Part shown: positions 19,634 through 29,542 of the stretch, piece after piece
Layout of the letters: each line of letters opens with the position of its first letter
Numbering within the stretch: the first letter of the stretch is position 1
NCBI RefSeq assembly: GCF_001676705.1
Contig: NZ_CP016170.1
Coordinates: 1,736,001 to 1,800,000, forward strand
Direction: 5' to 3'
DNA from: Bordetella bronchialis
Lineage (GTDB): Bacteria; Pseudomonadota; Gammaproteobacteria; Burkholderiales; Burkholderiaceae_B
Length of the DNA stretch: 64,000 nt
The notes under the pieces: model-generated
Seen by the model: the letters and a program-made list of their open reading frames with translations, nothing else
Database searches by the model: none
What the model was told of the DNA's origin: nothing
Made by a program: the position numbers and the translations under genes

Positions 19634-20137
19634 TCAGGGCCCCTCGGTGCCGGGCCGGGACGCCTTTACGCGGCCCTGCCAGGCGTGGGCCAGGAAGCCG
19701 GCCGCCGCGCCGATCGCGGCGGCCCCTCCCAGGCTGAGGAAAGTGGCCGGCGAGGGCGGCATGTGCGAGGCGAAGTAGGCGACGAGCCCCAGGAAGAAGC
19801 CCAGCAGGTTGTTGAACACCGGCATCCGCGCCAGCGACAAGGCGATCGCGGTGATGGCCGTCACCACCGCGGTGATCGCATAGGCGCCCAGCAGGGGGCT
19901 GAAGGCGGCCATGGCGTGGGCGGCCGCCATCCCCAATGCCAGCCCGATCAGCACGCATGCCAGGTTGACCAGGCCGCTGCGCAGGTCGAGTCCCCGTGTG
20001 AAGTAGGCGATCCAGCCGACGAACATCGCCCATACGGGCAGTTCCAGCACCAGTGCGCTGAAGGTGGCGGCCGACGATGCCACCAGGGATTCGCCCAACA
20101 CGATCCGGGCGTGCTTGTTCCAGGATTCCGCTGCCAT
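19634..20137 (-). CDS. DUF1097-like membrane protein
   Basis: The 167-residue protein has about five hydrophobic segments and contains LELPVWAMFVGWIAYFTRG and FNNLLGFFLGLVAYFAS. It resembles DUF1097 inner-membrane proteins, which include E. coli YcdZ-like entries. No catalytic motif is visible. It lies between an SDR oxidoreductase and a DoxX protein with very short gaps, so it probably shares their regulation. Its function is unknown. Confidence 0.72.
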   Translation of the reverse strand: MAAESWNKHARIVLGESLVASSAATFSALVLELPVWAMFVGWIAYFTRGLDLRSGLVNLACVLIGLALGMAAAHAMAAFSPLLGAYAITAVVTAITAIALSLARMPVFNNLLGFFLGLVAYFASHMPPSPATFLSLGGAAAIGAAAGFLAHAWQGRVKASRPGTEGP

Positions 20138-20149
20138 GGCCGGCCTCCT

Positions 20150-20890
20150 TCAGGCGAAGCCGCCGTTGGCGCGCAGCACTTGCGCGTTAATCCAGGCGCC
20201 GTCCGGCCCGGCCAGGAAAGACACCGCCGCGGCGATGTCCTCTGGCGTGCCCAGGCGTTGCAAGGGCGCCATATTGGCGATCTGGTCGATCTGCGCCTGC
20301 GTCTTGCCATTCAGGAACAGCTCCGTGCCGACCGGCCCGGGCGCGACCGCGTTGACGGTGATGCCGCGCCCGCGCAGCTCGTTGGCCAGCACCCGCACCA
20401 GTCCTTCGACACCCGCCTTGGACGCGATATACGGACCATAGGCGGGAAAGGATTTGGCGATGACGCTGCTCGAGAGCGCAATGATGCGGCCGCCTTCCGC
20501 GACATGCTGCGCGGCCTGGGCCAGCACCAGGAAGGCGCCGCGCAGATTCGTGGCGATGACCCGGTCGAACTCGGCCAGGCTGCCGGAGGCAATCGGCGCC
20601 ATGGGCATGATGCCGGCGCTGTGTACCACGGCATCGATGCGCCCATAGGCTTGCCCGGTTTTGTCGAAAAGCGCCGCCACATCGTCCGGATCGGCGACGT
20701 CGCCCTGGATCGCCACGGCCTTGCCGCCGGCCGATTCGATGGCGGCCACGGTCTCCCGGGCCTTGAGGGTGTTGCCCGCGTAGTTGACCGCCACGGCGTA
20801 GCCGTCGGCGGCCAGGCGCAGGGCGATGGCTTGCCCGATGCCGCGCGAGCCGCCGGTGACGATGGCGGTCTTGAGGGTGTCCGCGTTCAT
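20150..20890 (-). CDS. SDR-family NAD(P)-dependent oxidoreductase
   Basis: The 246-residue classical short-chain dehydrogenase starts MNADTLKTAIVTGG, with GGAG six bases upstream. It has the cofactor loop TGGSRGIGQAIA, an NNAG-equivalent written HSAGIMP, and the catalytic Ser-Tyr-x3-Lys in LSSSVIAKSFPAYGPYIASKAG. The N-terminal basic residues favour NADP(H). It leads the SDR-DUF1097-DoxX operon, divergent from a LysR regulator. The substrate is not evident. Confidence 0.9.
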   Translation of the reverse strand: MNADTLKTAIVTGGSRGIGQAIALRLAADGYAVAVNYAGNTLKARETVAAIESAGGKAVAIQGDVADPDDVAALFDKTGQAYGRIDAVVHSAGIMPMAPIASGSLAEFDRVIATNLRGAFLVLAQAAQHVAEGGRIIALSSSVIAKSFPAYGPYIASKAGVEGLVRVLANELRGRGITVNAVAPGPVGTELFLNGKTQAQIDQIANMAPLQRLGTPEDIAAAVSFLAGPDGAWINAQVLRANGGFA

Positions 20891-20965
20891 GATGTGCTCC
20901 ATGTGGAAAAGGGTGAAGGCATGGAGTACATTGTTCTTGTTATCGCGGATGGGATAAATGGGTCT

Positions 20966-20983
20966 GAATTGCTAATTAAATTC
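20966..20983. promoter_or_regulatory. Candidate LysR operator palindrome between the SDR operon and its regulator
   Basis: GAATT (20966-20970) and AATTC (20979-20983) form perfect inverted arms around eight bases, GCTAATTA. The site sits in the AT-rich centre of the divergent intergenic gap, 40 bases before the LysR ATG. T-N11-A palindromes in that position are the usual LysR-type binding sites; binding here is inferred. Confidence 0.5.
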
Positions 20984-21023
20984 AACCGCGCTCAACAATC
21001 CGCTGTCTTTTCGCTCTCTTGCC

Positions 21024-21947
21024 ATGGATCGCTTCGACGCCCTGCAACTGTTCACGCGCATCGTGGAGTCGGGCAGCTTCAGCCAGGCGGCCGCCTCGCT
21101 GGATGTCCCGCGCGCCACCGCGACCCATGCGATCAAGGCCCTGGAAGCCAGGCTGGGTACCCGGCTGCTGGAACGTACTACCCGCCACGTCCGTCCCACG
21201 CCCGACGGCCAGGCTTTTTACGAACGCTGCGTGTCGGTGCTCAGCGAACTGGATGACGCCGAGTCCTCGCTGCGCCATACCGCCTCGAACCCCCGCGGCA
21301 TGCTGCGCGTCGATATGCACGGCACCCACGCCACCCGTATCGTGATGCCCAACATCGACGATTTCCATGCCCGTTATCCGGGCATCGACCTGGTGGTGAG
21401 CAGCGGCGACCGTCTCGTGGACCTGGTGCGGGAAGGCGTGGATTGCGTTATCCGCGCGGGCAATCCGCGCGACTCGTCGCTGGTCGCCCGGCGCCTGGCC
21501 GTCATGCCGCAGGTGGTTTGCGCCAGCCCGGACTACCTCGCGCGCCATGGGGTCCCGGCGCATCCGGACGACCTGTCCGCGCACCAGGCCGTGAAGTTCT
21601 TTTCCAGCAGCGGTGCCTCGGACTATCCGCTGGAGCTGCGCGTGGACGGCAAGGTCCAGGCCTACTCGCTGGGCGGCTGGGTCTCCGTCAACGACGCCGA
21701 AAATTATGTGGTCTGCGCGCTACGCGGCTGTGGCCTGATCCAGTTGCCGCGTTTCCATGTGGAAGACGAGCTGCGCGACGGCCGCCTGGTGGAAGTACTG
21801 GGCGATTGGCAGAGCCCGGGCCTGCCGCTGGCCGCCTTGTATCCGCATCATCGCCAGCTTTCGCCGCGGGTGCGGGTATTCATCGACTGGGTCAGCACGC
21901 TGTACACGCAGCGCTTCCGCGCCTTGCATCCGACTCCCGCGGCATAG
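21024..21947 (+). CDS. LysR-family transcriptional regulator
   Basis: The 307-residue protein opens MDRFDALQLFTRIVESGSF and has a winged-helix DNA-binding region (SFSQAAASLDVPRATATHAIKAL). A periplasmic-binding-like effector domain follows, with RVDMHGTHATRIVMPNI and DRLVDLVREGVDCVIRAG. That layout fits the PA2206/DmlR-like subgroup. It is divergent from the SDR operon and probably controls it and itself. The inducer is unknown. Confidence 0.9.
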   Translation: MDRFDALQLFTRIVESGSFSQAAASLDVPRATATHAIKALEARLGTRLLERTTRHVRPTPDGQAFYERCVSVLSELDDAESSLRHTASNPRGMLRVDMHGTHATRIVMPNIDDFHARYPGIDLVVSSGDRLVDLVREGVDCVIRAGNPRDSSLVARRLAVMPQVVCASPDYLARHGVPAHPDDLSAHQAVKFFSSSGASDYPLELRVDGKVQAYSLGGWVSVNDAENYVVCALRGCGLIQLPRFHVEDELRDGRLVEVLGDWQSPGLPLAALYPHHRQLSPRVRVFIDWVSTLYTQRFRALHPTPAA

Positions 21948-21982
21948 CGGCCGGCTTGCGCGGCGACCCGTCGCAAGGAGAA

Positions 21983-22015
21983 ATAAAAAAGGGCTGCCTC
22001 GTGGGACAGCCCTTC
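21983..22015 (-). terminator. Rho-independent terminator of rne
   Basis: On the minus strand AAGGGCTGTCCC pairs imperfectly with GGCAGCCCTT and is followed by TTTTTTATTT. It lies 60 bases past the rne stop codon. The plus-strand side has no T-run, so it serves rne rather than the LysR gene. Confidence 0.8.
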
Positions 22016-22075
22016 TGGCCATGACAGCCTTTGCCACGACGCGCGCATGCTCGCGCATGCGCCGCCGTGTGCGCC

Positions 22076-25000
22076 TTAGTGGCGCGTTTCCACCTGTACC
22101 AGCGGGCCCGAGGACACCGGCGGCACGGGCTTGCGCTCGCGACCCAGGCGCATGGGAGCGTGGCTGGCCGCCATGCGCTGCTGGGTCTGGGCGTGACGCT
22201 CGGGGTCCGTTTCCACCCAGGTCAGGCCAGCCGCATTGACCACGTCCTGCAGGTTCTGCTTGGCGGCGGGCTGACGCGCGGGCGCGACGGCCGGGGCCGC
22301 GGATGCGCCTGCGGGTGCCGTGTCCGGCACGCTGGCCGGCTGCGGCGCCGCGTAGGGCGGGACCGCGGCAGGCGCCTGGGCTTGCTGGACGTCCGTGACG
22401 GCCGGTGCCACCGGAGCGGGGGCAACGGGCGCCGCGGCGGCAGCCGTTTCAGTCGCCGTCGGGACCGCGTCGGACAAGGGCCGGGCGGGCGCCGCCGCGA
22501 TGTCCGCCGGGGCGGGGGCGGCAGGCACCTGCGGGGCGGCCTGCGCCGCGGGCACAGCGTGCGGGGCGGCCGCTTCGTCGGCGCGCTGGGGTATCGGCTC
22601 GGCGAGGGGCGCCGGCACGACGGCCGGGGCGACCGGTTGCAAGGGCGCCGCGGCCACGGGCTGCGGCGTCGTCGAACCGGGCACGGCGGCCTGGACCGGC
22701 GTGGGCTGCGTGGCATGATCGGCCGGCGCATGCGCGGGCCGGCTGGGGGCAGCGGTGAACGGCGTATCCACGGCCGGCGCTGCGGCGCCCGACGCGGCGG
22801 CACCCGACACTTCCTCGATCGAGGCGGTCGTTTCATGGCGCGGTGCCTGGACGGGCTCGACCGGCGTGGCGACTTCCGCCAGCGCGGCCTGGGCTTCCGC
22901 CGCCAGGGCTTCTTCGCCCTCGGGCAGCGTGTCCTGGCCGGCTTCGCCGTTGACCACGGTACCGTCCTCCGAGGCGCGGCGGCCTCGGCGGCTGCGGCGG
23001 CGGCGGCGCTTGCGCTCGGGATCGGCGCCGGCTTCCGTGGCCAGGCCTTGTTCATCCGTCTCGGCCGCAGTGCTTTCGGCCAGGGCGTCGGCGCGGTCGT
23101 CCTCGGTTTCGGGCGGCAGCGCGGCGGCGACCGTCTCGGCCAGGGCGGCGACCATGCTTTCCTGTTCGCTCATGGGCGTTTCGGCCTGGTCTTCGCGGCG
23201 GCCACGTCCGCGGCCGCGGCGTCCGCGGCCGCCACGGGCGGGAGCGGCCTCGTCCACGGCCTCCGGCGCCAGGGCGCGTTCGGGATGCGCTTGCGCCTCG
23301 GCGATGATGTCGCGTTCGGCGCGTTGCTGGGCTTCGGCGCGAGCGCCACGTTCGGCGCGCTCCGGCCGTTCGGCACGCTCGGGGCGCTCGGCGCGTTCCC
23401 CATCGCCACGGCGTCCACCGCGCACGTGGTGGCGCAGACCGTCGCCTTCGGCGGCTTCCGGCCGGCCTTCATGGCGGCGGTTGCGATTGCGTTCGGAACC
23501 GTGGCGTTCGCCTCGGCGCTCCTGGCCGTCGTGGGTACGGGATTTCGGCCGGGTGTTGCCGCGCTTGGCCTCGCCCTGCGGGGCGGGAGCCGGCGCGGCC
23601 GGGGCGGCTTCACCGCCCGTGAACCAGCCGACCAGGCGCTTGAACAGCCCGCCCAGGCCCGGGGCAGCGGGCGCCGGGGCGGCCGCGACGGGGGCAGGGG
23701 CCGGCGTGGCGGACACCGGAGCCGGCTGCGCCGGGGTGATGCCCTTGACCAGGGCTTCCGGGCGAGTCTTGATTTCCTGTTCGCGCGGTGCCCAGGCGAC
23801 TTCCGTGGCCGGCGCATCGGCCAGCTCGAAGCTGGTCTTCATCTCTTCCAGGCGCGGGTCGTCGTGGCGCAGGCGTTCGATATGGTGATGCGGGGTTTCC
23901 AGGTGCTTGTTGGGAATCAGCACCAGATTGACCTTCAGGCGGGCTTCCATCTTGGCGATGTCGGCGCGCTTTTCGTTCAGCAGGAAGGTGGCCACATCGA
24001 CCGGCACCTGGGCGTGGACCGCCGCGGTGTTTTCCTTCATGGCTTCTTCCTGCAGCAGGCGCAGCACGTGCAAGGCGCTGGATTCCGCGTCGCGGATCAC
24101 GCCGGTGCCGTTGCAGCGCGGGCAGGTGATGTGGGAGCCTTCGTTCAAGGCCGGACGCAGGCGCTGGCGCGACAGTTCCATCAGGCCGAAACGCGAGATC
24201 TTGCCCATCTGGACGCGGGCGCGGTCGAAGTGCAGGGCATCGCGCAGGCGCTGTTCGACGGCACGCTGGTTCTTGCCGTCTTCCATATCGATGAAATCGA
24301 TGACGATCAGGCCACCGAGGTCGCGCAGGCGCAGCTGGCGCGCCACTTCGTCGGCCGCCTCCTGGTTGGTGCGCAGGGCGGTTTCCTCGATATCGGCGCC
24401 GCGCGTGGAACGGGCGGAGTTGACGTCCACCGCGACCAGCGCTTCCGTGTGATCGATGACGATGGCGCCGCCCGAGGGCAGGGTGACCGTGCGCGAATAG
24501 GCGGTTTCGATCTGGTGTTCGATCTGGAAGCGCGAAAATAGCGGCACATCGTCGCGATATCGCTTCACGCGCTGGACGTTGTCCGGCATGACCACGCTCA
24601 TGAAGGCGGTGGCCTGATCCGCGATCTCGTCGGTATCTATCAGGATCTCGCCGATTTCGGGCGAGAAATAATCGCGAATGGCGCGGATGACCAGGCTGGA
24701 TTCCAGGTAGATCAGGATGGGCGCCGAGTTGTCGCGGGCCGCGCCGTCGATGGCCGTCCACAGCTGGAGCAGATAGGACAGGTCCCACTGCAGTTCTTCC
24801 ACGCTGCGGCCGATGCCCGCGGTGCGGGCGATGATGCTCATGCCCTGGGGAACCTGCAACTGCTCCATCGTGTCGCGCAGTTCCTGGCGGTCTTCGCCTT
24901 CGACACGGCGCGATACGCCGCCGCCACGCGGGTTGTTGGGCATCAGGACCAGGTAGCGGCCGGCCAGGGAGATGAAGGTGGTCAGGGCGGCGCCCTTGTT

Positions 25001-25327
25001 GCCGCGTTCTTCCTTTTCGACCTGGACGATCAGTTCCTGACCTTCGCGCAGGGCGTCCTGGATACGGGCGGTGCGGACGTCGACGCCTTCCTTGAAGTAG
25101 CTGCGGGCGATTTCCTTGAACGGCAGGAAGCCGTGGCGGTCTTCGCCGTAATTGACGAAGCAGGCTTCCAGGCCGGGTTCGATGCGGGTGATGATGCCTT
25201 TGTAGATGTTGCCTTTACGCTGTTCGCGGCCGGCGGTTTCGATGTCCAGATCGATAAGCTTTTGCCCATCGACAATGGCAACGCGCAACTCTTCAGGGTG
25301 CGTTGCATTGAACAACATGCGCTTCAT
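22076..25327 (-). CDS. rne: Ribonuclease E
   Basis: The 1083-residue endonuclease starts [20 protein letters not shown], as in E. coli Rne; an ATG seven codons upstream is less likely. An S1 domain occupies about residues 35-120 ([21 protein letters not shown]). The RNase H-like/DNase I-like core has [20 protein letters not shown] and [16 protein letters not shown]. The zinc-link is [11 protein letters not shown]. From about residue 520 the protein is a long disordered tail with arginine-rich blocks and short ERPERAER repeats, the probable scaffold for RNA and degradosome partners. It governs mRNA decay and rRNA/tRNA processing. Confidence 0.96.
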   Translation of the reverse strand: MKRMLFNATHPEELRVAIVDGQKLIDLDIETAGREQRKGNIYKGIITRIEPGLEACFVNYGEDRHGFLPFKEIARSYFKEGVDVRTARIQDALREGQELIVQVEKEERGNKGAALTTFISLAGRYLVLMPNNPRGGGVSRRVEGEDRQELRDTMEQLQVPQGMSIIARTAGIGRSVEELQWDLSYLLQLWTAIDGAARDNSAPILIYLESSLVIRAIRDYFSPEIGEILIDTDEIADQATAFMSVVMPDNVQRVKRYRDDVPLFSRFQIEHQIETAYSRTVTLPSGGAIVIDHTEALVAVDVNSARSTRGADIEETALRTNQEAADEVARQLRLRDLGGLIVIDFIDMEDGKNQRAVEQRLRDALHFDRARVQMGKISRFGLMELSRQRLRPALNEGSHITCPRCNGTGVIRDAESSALHVLRLLQEEAMKENTAAVHAQVPVDVATFLLNEKRADIAKMEARLKVNLVLIPNKHLETPHHHIERLRHDDPRLEEMKTSFELADAPATEVAWAPREQEIKTRPEALVKGITPAQPAPVSATPAPAPVAAAPAPAAPGLGGLFKRLVGWFTGGEAAPAAPAPAPQGEAKRGNTRPKSRTHDGQERRGERHGSERNRNRRHEGRPEAAEGDGLRHHVRGGRRGDGERAERPERAERPERAERGARAEAQQRAERDIIAEAQAHPERALAPEAVDEAAPARGGRGRRGRGRGRREDQAETPMSEQESMVAALAETVAAALPPETEDDRADALAESTAAETDEQGLATEAGADPERKRRRRRSRRGRRASEDGTVVNGEAGQDTLPEGEEALAAEAQAALAEVATPVEPVQAPRHETTASIEEVSGAAASGAAAPAVDTPFTAAPSRPAHAPADHATQPTPVQAAVPGSTTPQPVAAAPLQPVAPAVVPAPLAEPIPQRADEAAAPHAVPAAQAAPQVPAAPAPADIAAAPARPLSDAVPTATETAAAAAPVAPAPVAPAVTDVQQAQAPAAVPPYAAPQPASVPDTAPAGASAAPAVAPARQPAAKQNLQDVVNAAGLTWVETDPERHAQTQQRMAASHAPMRLGRERKPVPPVSSGPLVQVETRH

Positions 25328-25868
25328 GAGAGGGTTCTCCGTAGTCATGACACGCCGATATCGGCGCGTGACCTCGGGTCACCCGGGCTGCGGACTGCGG
25401 CAGGGCAAGCGTGCGGATCGGCCTGAGCACTGCCCGGGCCTTTCCGCGCCGGTCAGGCAGGCACTTCGTGCCATACGGCACGCGGTTCGGTCAGCAGGGG
25501 AGTCAGGTTCACGAATTGTGGTTGACGAATAATTGCTGTGAACGACAGACGCGGCGAAGGGGTACGGCGCGCGCCTGGTGCTTTAATACGACGGTTTTGC
25601 TTGTTTGCTTCAGAGCCGCGCGCGGCATGCAACGGACCTGACCGGCAACGCGTCAGGAACTGTGCCTTCGCGTGCTCGTCAGGGCGCGGTTGCGCCGGCG
25701 ACCGGATGACCCCGGCGCTGAATTTCGCAGACGGTACAATAACGGCCTGCGCACCAGACGGAATCGTCCCCCGACGGAGTTGCTCAGGAAAGTGCATCTG
25801 AACGTGCATCTCTACGCCAGGCGGCCATTCAGCCCCACAATTCAGCCCCTTAAGGCTGTCCCGATTAT
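25328..25868. other. 541-base divergent gap with the rne leader and rluC promoter region
   Basis: No convincing gene is present. Long untranslated leaders upstream of rne mediate autoregulation in E. coli, and this gap has room for one. On the minus strand TATTAA around 25593 could be a -10; on the plus strand TACAAT at 25735-25740 could serve rluC. Both lack good -35 partners. Confidence 0.5.
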
Positions 25869-27002
25869 ATGCCGCTTTTCGTAATGCGCAAAGACACTGT
25901 ACCGTTCCGTCGAAAAAAGCCGAAAACCTCTTTGACGTCGGCCGATCAGCCGGCCCAGCCGGCGGGCCGCGGGCCCATGTCGCCGGGACGTCCCCGCAAG
26001 ACGCCGGCCGCGGCCGGCGCGGCACCGGCCGCCGCGGCATCGCGGTCTCCCGCCGCCGCGCCGGCCCGGGCCTCGGCGCCCGCGCCCGCCGTGCGCCTCG
26101 TGGAAATCGACGAAGGCCAGGACGGCCAGCGGCTGGACAACTTCCTGTTCCGCTTCTGCAAGGGCGTGCCCAAGAGCCATATCTACAAGGCGATCCGCGA
26201 TGGCCAGGTCCGTGTCAACAAGGGCCGTACCGCGGTGGATCAGCGGCTGGCCACGGGCGACATCGTGCGGGTGCCGCCGCTGCGGCTGCCGGCGCCGGGT
26301 GCGGCGCGGCCGGTTCCCCCGGCGGAATTCCCCATCGTCTACGAGGACGAGGCCCTGCTGGTGGTCGATAAGCCGGCCGGCATTGCCGTGCATGGGGGCA
26401 GCGGCGTGGCCTTCGGCGTCATCGAGCGTCTGCGCGCGGCGCGCCCGCAGGCGCCCATGCTGGAACTGGCCCACCGGCTGGACCGGGAAACCTCCGGCCT
26501 GCTCATGGTGGCCAAGAAGCGCAGCGCCCTGTTGTCCCTGCACCGCATGCTGCGCGAAGGGCAGGGCAGCAAGCGCTATTACGCCCTGGTCTATGGCGAT
26601 TGGGTCAACGACCGGCAGCACATCAAGCTGCCGCTTACCAAATGGACCACGGCATCCGGCGAGCGGCGCGTCCGCGTGGATCGGGACGGGCAGGCGGCCC
26701 ATACCATCGTCACACTGAAACACCGCTACGGTAAGTTCAGCCTGGTGGAAGCCGAGCTCCGCACCGGCCGCACGCACCAGATCCGCGTGCACCTGGCGTC
26801 CGTGGGTTTTCCCATCGTGGGGGACGACAAATATGGGGACGATGCGATCCGGCTCTCTTTCGCCAGGAAAGGTTTCGGGCGCATGTTCCTGCACGCGCAT
26901 CGCCTCGATATGCCGCATCCCCTGACCGGCGAGCCGCTCTCGCTGGAGGCGCCCCTGCCGCAAGCCTGCCTAGACATTCTGAAAACGTTGGAGTCTGCCT
27001 GA
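25869..27002 (+). CDS. rluC: 23S rRNA pseudouridine(955/2504/2580) synthase RluC
   Basis: The protein has up to 377 residues. An N-terminal Pro/Ala-rich extension of about 75 residues precedes an S4 RNA-binding domain (GQRLDNFLFRFCKGVPKSHIYKAI). The RluA-type catalytic domain has HRLDRETSGLLMVAK with Asp205, then GRTHQIRVHLASVGFPIVGD. The divergent rne partner is the classic setting of rluC. The start is uncertain: 25869, 25884 or 25977 are possible, none with a strong ribosome site. It modifies three uridines of 23S rRNA. Confidence 0.93.
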   Translation: MPLFVMRKDTVPFRRKKPKTSLTSADQPAQPAGRGPMSPGRPRKTPAAAGAAPAAAASRSPAAAPARASAPAPAVRLVEIDEGQDGQRLDNFLFRFCKGVPKSHIYKAIRDGQVRVNKGRTAVDQRLATGDIVRVPPLRLPAPGAARPVPPAEFPIVYEDEALLVVDKPAGIAVHGGSGVAFGVIERLRAARPQAPMLELAHRLDRETSGLLMVAKKRSALLSLHRMLREGQGSKRYYALVYGDWVNDRQHIKLPLTKWTTASGERRVRVDRDGQAAHTIVTLKHRYGKFSLVEAELRTGRTHQIRVHLASVGFPIVGDDKYGDDAIRLSFARKGFGRMFLHAHRLDMPHPLTGEPLSLEAPLPQACLDILKTLESA

Positions 27003-27003
27003 T

Positions 27004-27657
27004 ATGCCCTATTCCTTGGTGGTGTTCGATTGGGATGGGACCTTGATGGACTCCACGCACAGCATCGTGGCGGCGATCCAGGCCGCCTGCCGGGACCTGG
27101 AGCTGCCGGTGCCCTCGGCTTCCCAGGCCAGCTGGGTCATCGGCCTGTCGCTGGAAAGCGCCCTGCGCCGCGCCGTGCCCAGCCTGACCAACGCGATGCT
27201 GCCCCGCTTCCTGGAACGCTATCGCGTGCATTACCTGCTGCGCGATCCCGAATTGAAGCTGTTCGACGGCGTGCGCGAAATGCTGGCCGAGCTGGCCGCG
27301 CGCGACGTGCGCATGGCGGTGGCCACCGGCAAGAGCCGGGTGGGGCTGAACCGCGCCCTGGCCGCCAGCGGCCTGGTCCAGGCCTTCGACGCGACCCGCT
27401 GCGCGGACGAGACCTTCAGCAAGCCCAACCCGACCATGCTCTACGAAATCATGGACGAGCTCGGCGTGGAGGGCGACCGGGTCGTCATGATAGGCGACAC
27501 CTCTCACGACTTGCAGATGGCCAGCAATGCCCAGGTCCACGGCGTCGGCGTGGCCTACGGGGCCCATCCGCGCGCCGAGCTGGAAGCGCAGGCGCCCCAG
27601 ACCGTGGTGGAGTCGGTCACCGGCCTGCGCGAATGGCTGCTTGCGCGCGTCGGCTGA
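27004..27657 (+). CDS. HAD-family hydrolase, phosphoglycolate phosphatase-like
   Basis: The 217-residue phosphatase has the nucleophile motif VFDWDGTLMDS (Asp8, Asp10), motif II VATGKSRVG, a motif III lysine in SKPNPTML, and motif IV MIGDTSHDLQMA. A helical cap lies between motifs I and II. It starts right after the rluC stop (ATG one base on), so the two are co-transcribed, as are yceF/rluC-type neighbours elsewhere. The substrate may be phosphoglycolate or another small sugar phosphate; sequence alone does not decide. Confidence 0.88.
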   Translation: MPYSLVVFDWDGTLMDSTHSIVAAIQAACRDLELPVPSASQASWVIGLSLESALRRAVPSLTNAMLPRFLERYRVHYLLRDPELKLFDGVREMLAELAARDVRMAVATGKSRVGLNRALAASGLVQAFDATRCADETFSKPNPTMLYEIMDELGVEGDRVVMIGDTSHDLQMASNAQVHGVGVAYGAHPRAELEAQAPQTVVESVTGLREWLLARVG

Positions 27658-27829
27658 CCGGTCCGCCCGCCGCCGTCCGCCGCCGGTCGCGGGGAGCACC
27701 CCCGCGCGGTGGCCCGGGCCGGCTTCTATAACGGAAAATTGAACTCCGGCGCCGAATGGCTGCGGCACAATGCCGTCATAACGTCCATGCGGCCCATGCG
27801 GGCCGCCAGAATGCCAGCCGGAGATCCTC

Positions 27830-28795
27830 ATGCTGATACGTAAACCATCCGATATCCCCGCGTCGGAAATCACGCCCGAGGCGGTCTGGCAGTCGCGGCG
27901 GGCCTGGATGGCACGCGCGGCCGCGGGGGCGGCGGCGCTGGGCATGGCGGGCTGGAGCGGCCGCCATGCCCAGGCGGCCGACGCCGGCTTGGCGCCCTTG
28001 CCCGGCACGCCGGACAAGCAGTTCGCCATCATGGACAAGCCGACCTCCTACGAGGACGTCACGTCGTACAACAACTTCTACGAATTCGGCGTCGACAAGG
28101 GCGATCCCGCGCGCTACGCCAAGGCCTTGCGCACGCGGCCCTGGACGGTCACGGTAGAGGGCGAGGTGCAGAAACCCGGCACCTTCGATATCGATACCCT
28201 GCTGAAGCTGGCGCCCCAGGAAGACCGCACCTACCGCATGCGCTGCGTGGAGGGCTGGTCCATGGTCATCCCCTGGGTCGGCTATCCCTTGTCCGCCCTG
28301 CTGAACCAGGTGCAGCCCACCGGCAACGCCAAGTTCGTCCAGTTCGTCAGCGTGGTCCAGCGCGACACCATGCCCGGCCTGCGCTACCCCGTGATCGATT
28401 GGCCCTATGTAGAGGGCTTGCGGCTGGACGAAGCCATGCACCCGCTGACGCTGCTGACCTTCGGCCTGTACGGCAAGGTACTTCCCAACCAGAACGGCGC
28501 GCCGCTGCGGGTGGTCGTGCCCTGGAAGTACGGCTTCAAATCGGCCAAATCGCTGGTCACGATCCGGCTGGTGGAAAAAATGCCGGTCAGCGCCTGGATG
28601 AAGGCGGCGTCCAACGAATACGGCTTTTATGCCAACGTGAACCCGAATGTGCCGCATCCGCGCTGGAGCCAGGCCACGGAACGCCGCATCGGCGAAGACG
28701 GGCTTTTCAGTCCGAAGCGCAAGACGCTGATGTTCAACGGCTATGACCAGGTCGCGTCCCTGTACACGGGGATGGACCTGCGGGCCAACTACTGA
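27830..28795 (+). CDS. msrP: Protein-methionine-sulfoxide reductase catalytic subunit MsrP
   Basis: The 321-residue molybdopterin enzyme repairs oxidised methionines in periplasmic proteins. A Tat signal with [16 protein letters not shown] is cleaved near AQAAD. Cys139 in [15 protein letters not shown] ligates molybdenum. [18 protein letters not shown] and the [19 protein letters not shown] segment are hallmarks of YedY/MsrP. msrQ follows after 3 bases, giving the standard two-gene unit. Confidence 0.96.
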   Translation: MLIRKPSDIPASEITPEAVWQSRRAWMARAAAGAAALGMAGWSGRHAQAADAGLAPLPGTPDKQFAIMDKPTSYEDVTSYNNFYEFGVDKGDPARYAKALRTRPWTVTVEGEVQKPGTFDIDTLLKLAPQEDRTYRMRCVEGWSMVIPWVGYPLSALLNQVQPTGNAKFVQFVSVVQRDTMPGLRYPVIDWPYVEGLRLDEAMHPLTLLTFGLYGKVLPNQNGAPLRVVVPWKYGFKSAKSLVTIRLVEKMPVSAWMKAASNEYGFYANVNPNVPHPRWSQATERRIGEDGLFSPKRKTLMFNGYDQVASLYTGMDLRANY

Positions 28796-28798
28796 ACG

Positions 28799-29542
28799 GT
28801 GAACGGGATGACCTCCATGGCCGCAAGCAATCCGTCCGGTCCGCCGCGCCGGTCGCCTGCCGTACCCGCTACGGGCGCCCGCGCCCCGGACAGGCCGCAG
28901 GCCGCGACTGCGCGCAAGCAGCTTTCGGCCGCGGCCGTCAGCCGCTTCAAGCCGGTGCTGTTCCTGTTGGGCCTGTTTCCGCTGGCGCGCTGGATCTGGT
29001 TGGGCACGCATAACGGATTGACGGCCAATCCGGTGGAATTCCTGACGCGATCGGCCGGCACCTGGACCTTCGTCTGCCTGCTGGTCACCCTGGGTATTAC
29101 GCCGCTGCGGCGCTTGACCGGCCAGCCTGCTCTGGTGCGCCTGCGCCGCATGTGCGGGCTTTTCGCCTTTTTCTACGGCTTTCTGCATTTCATGACGTGG
29201 GTGGCCTGGGATCGCGGCTTCGACCCGGCCTCCATGCTGCAGGACGTGGGCGAGCGGCCCTTCATCACCGTGGGCTTCGCCGCCTTCGTCCTGATGACGG
29301 CGCTGGCGCTGACATCCACCCAGGGCGCCATGAGGCGGCTGGGCAAGCGCTGGCAGCGCCTGCACCGGGCCGTATATGCCATCGGTATCCTGGCCTTGCT
29401 CCATCTGGTGTGGCTCAAGGCGGGCAAGCACGATTTCCTGCAGCCGGCCGTCTATGGCACCGTGCTGGCGGTGCTGCTGCTGTGGCGGGTGGTGGCGTGG
29501 GTGTTGGCGCGGCGCAAGGCCGCGGCGGCTTCGGCCGCCTAG
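28799..29542 (+). CDS. msrQ: Heme-binding membrane subunit MsrQ of the MsrPQ system
   Basis: It is 247 residues from a GTG start; ATGs at 28808 and 28817 are alternatives. The first 50 or so residues are Pro/Ala-rich, then six hydrophobic helices follow. RRMCGLFAFFYGFLHFMTWVAWD and RLHRAVYAIGILALLHLVWLKAG carry the heme histidines of the ferric-reductase-like family. It passes electrons from the quinone pool or flavin reductase to MsrP across the inner membrane. Its stop overlaps the convergent amidase gene by 4 bases. Confidence 0.93.
   Translation: MNGMTSMAASNPSGPPRRSPAVPATGARAPDRPQAATARKQLSAAAVSRFKPVLFLLGLFPLARWIWLGTHNGLTANPVEFLTRSAGTWTFVCLLVTLGITPLRRLTGQPALVRLRRMCGLFAFFYGFLHFMTWVAWDRGFDPASMLQDVGERPFITVGFAAFVLMTALALTSTQGAMRRLGKRWQRLHRAVYAIGILALLHLVWLKAGKHDFLQPAVYGTVLAVLLLWRVVAWVLARRKAAAASAA

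Noticed and set aside
22031..24541. An 836-codon plus-strand frame opposite rne
   Set aside because: It is the Gly/Arg-rich complement of the rne tail and core, with no plausible domain.
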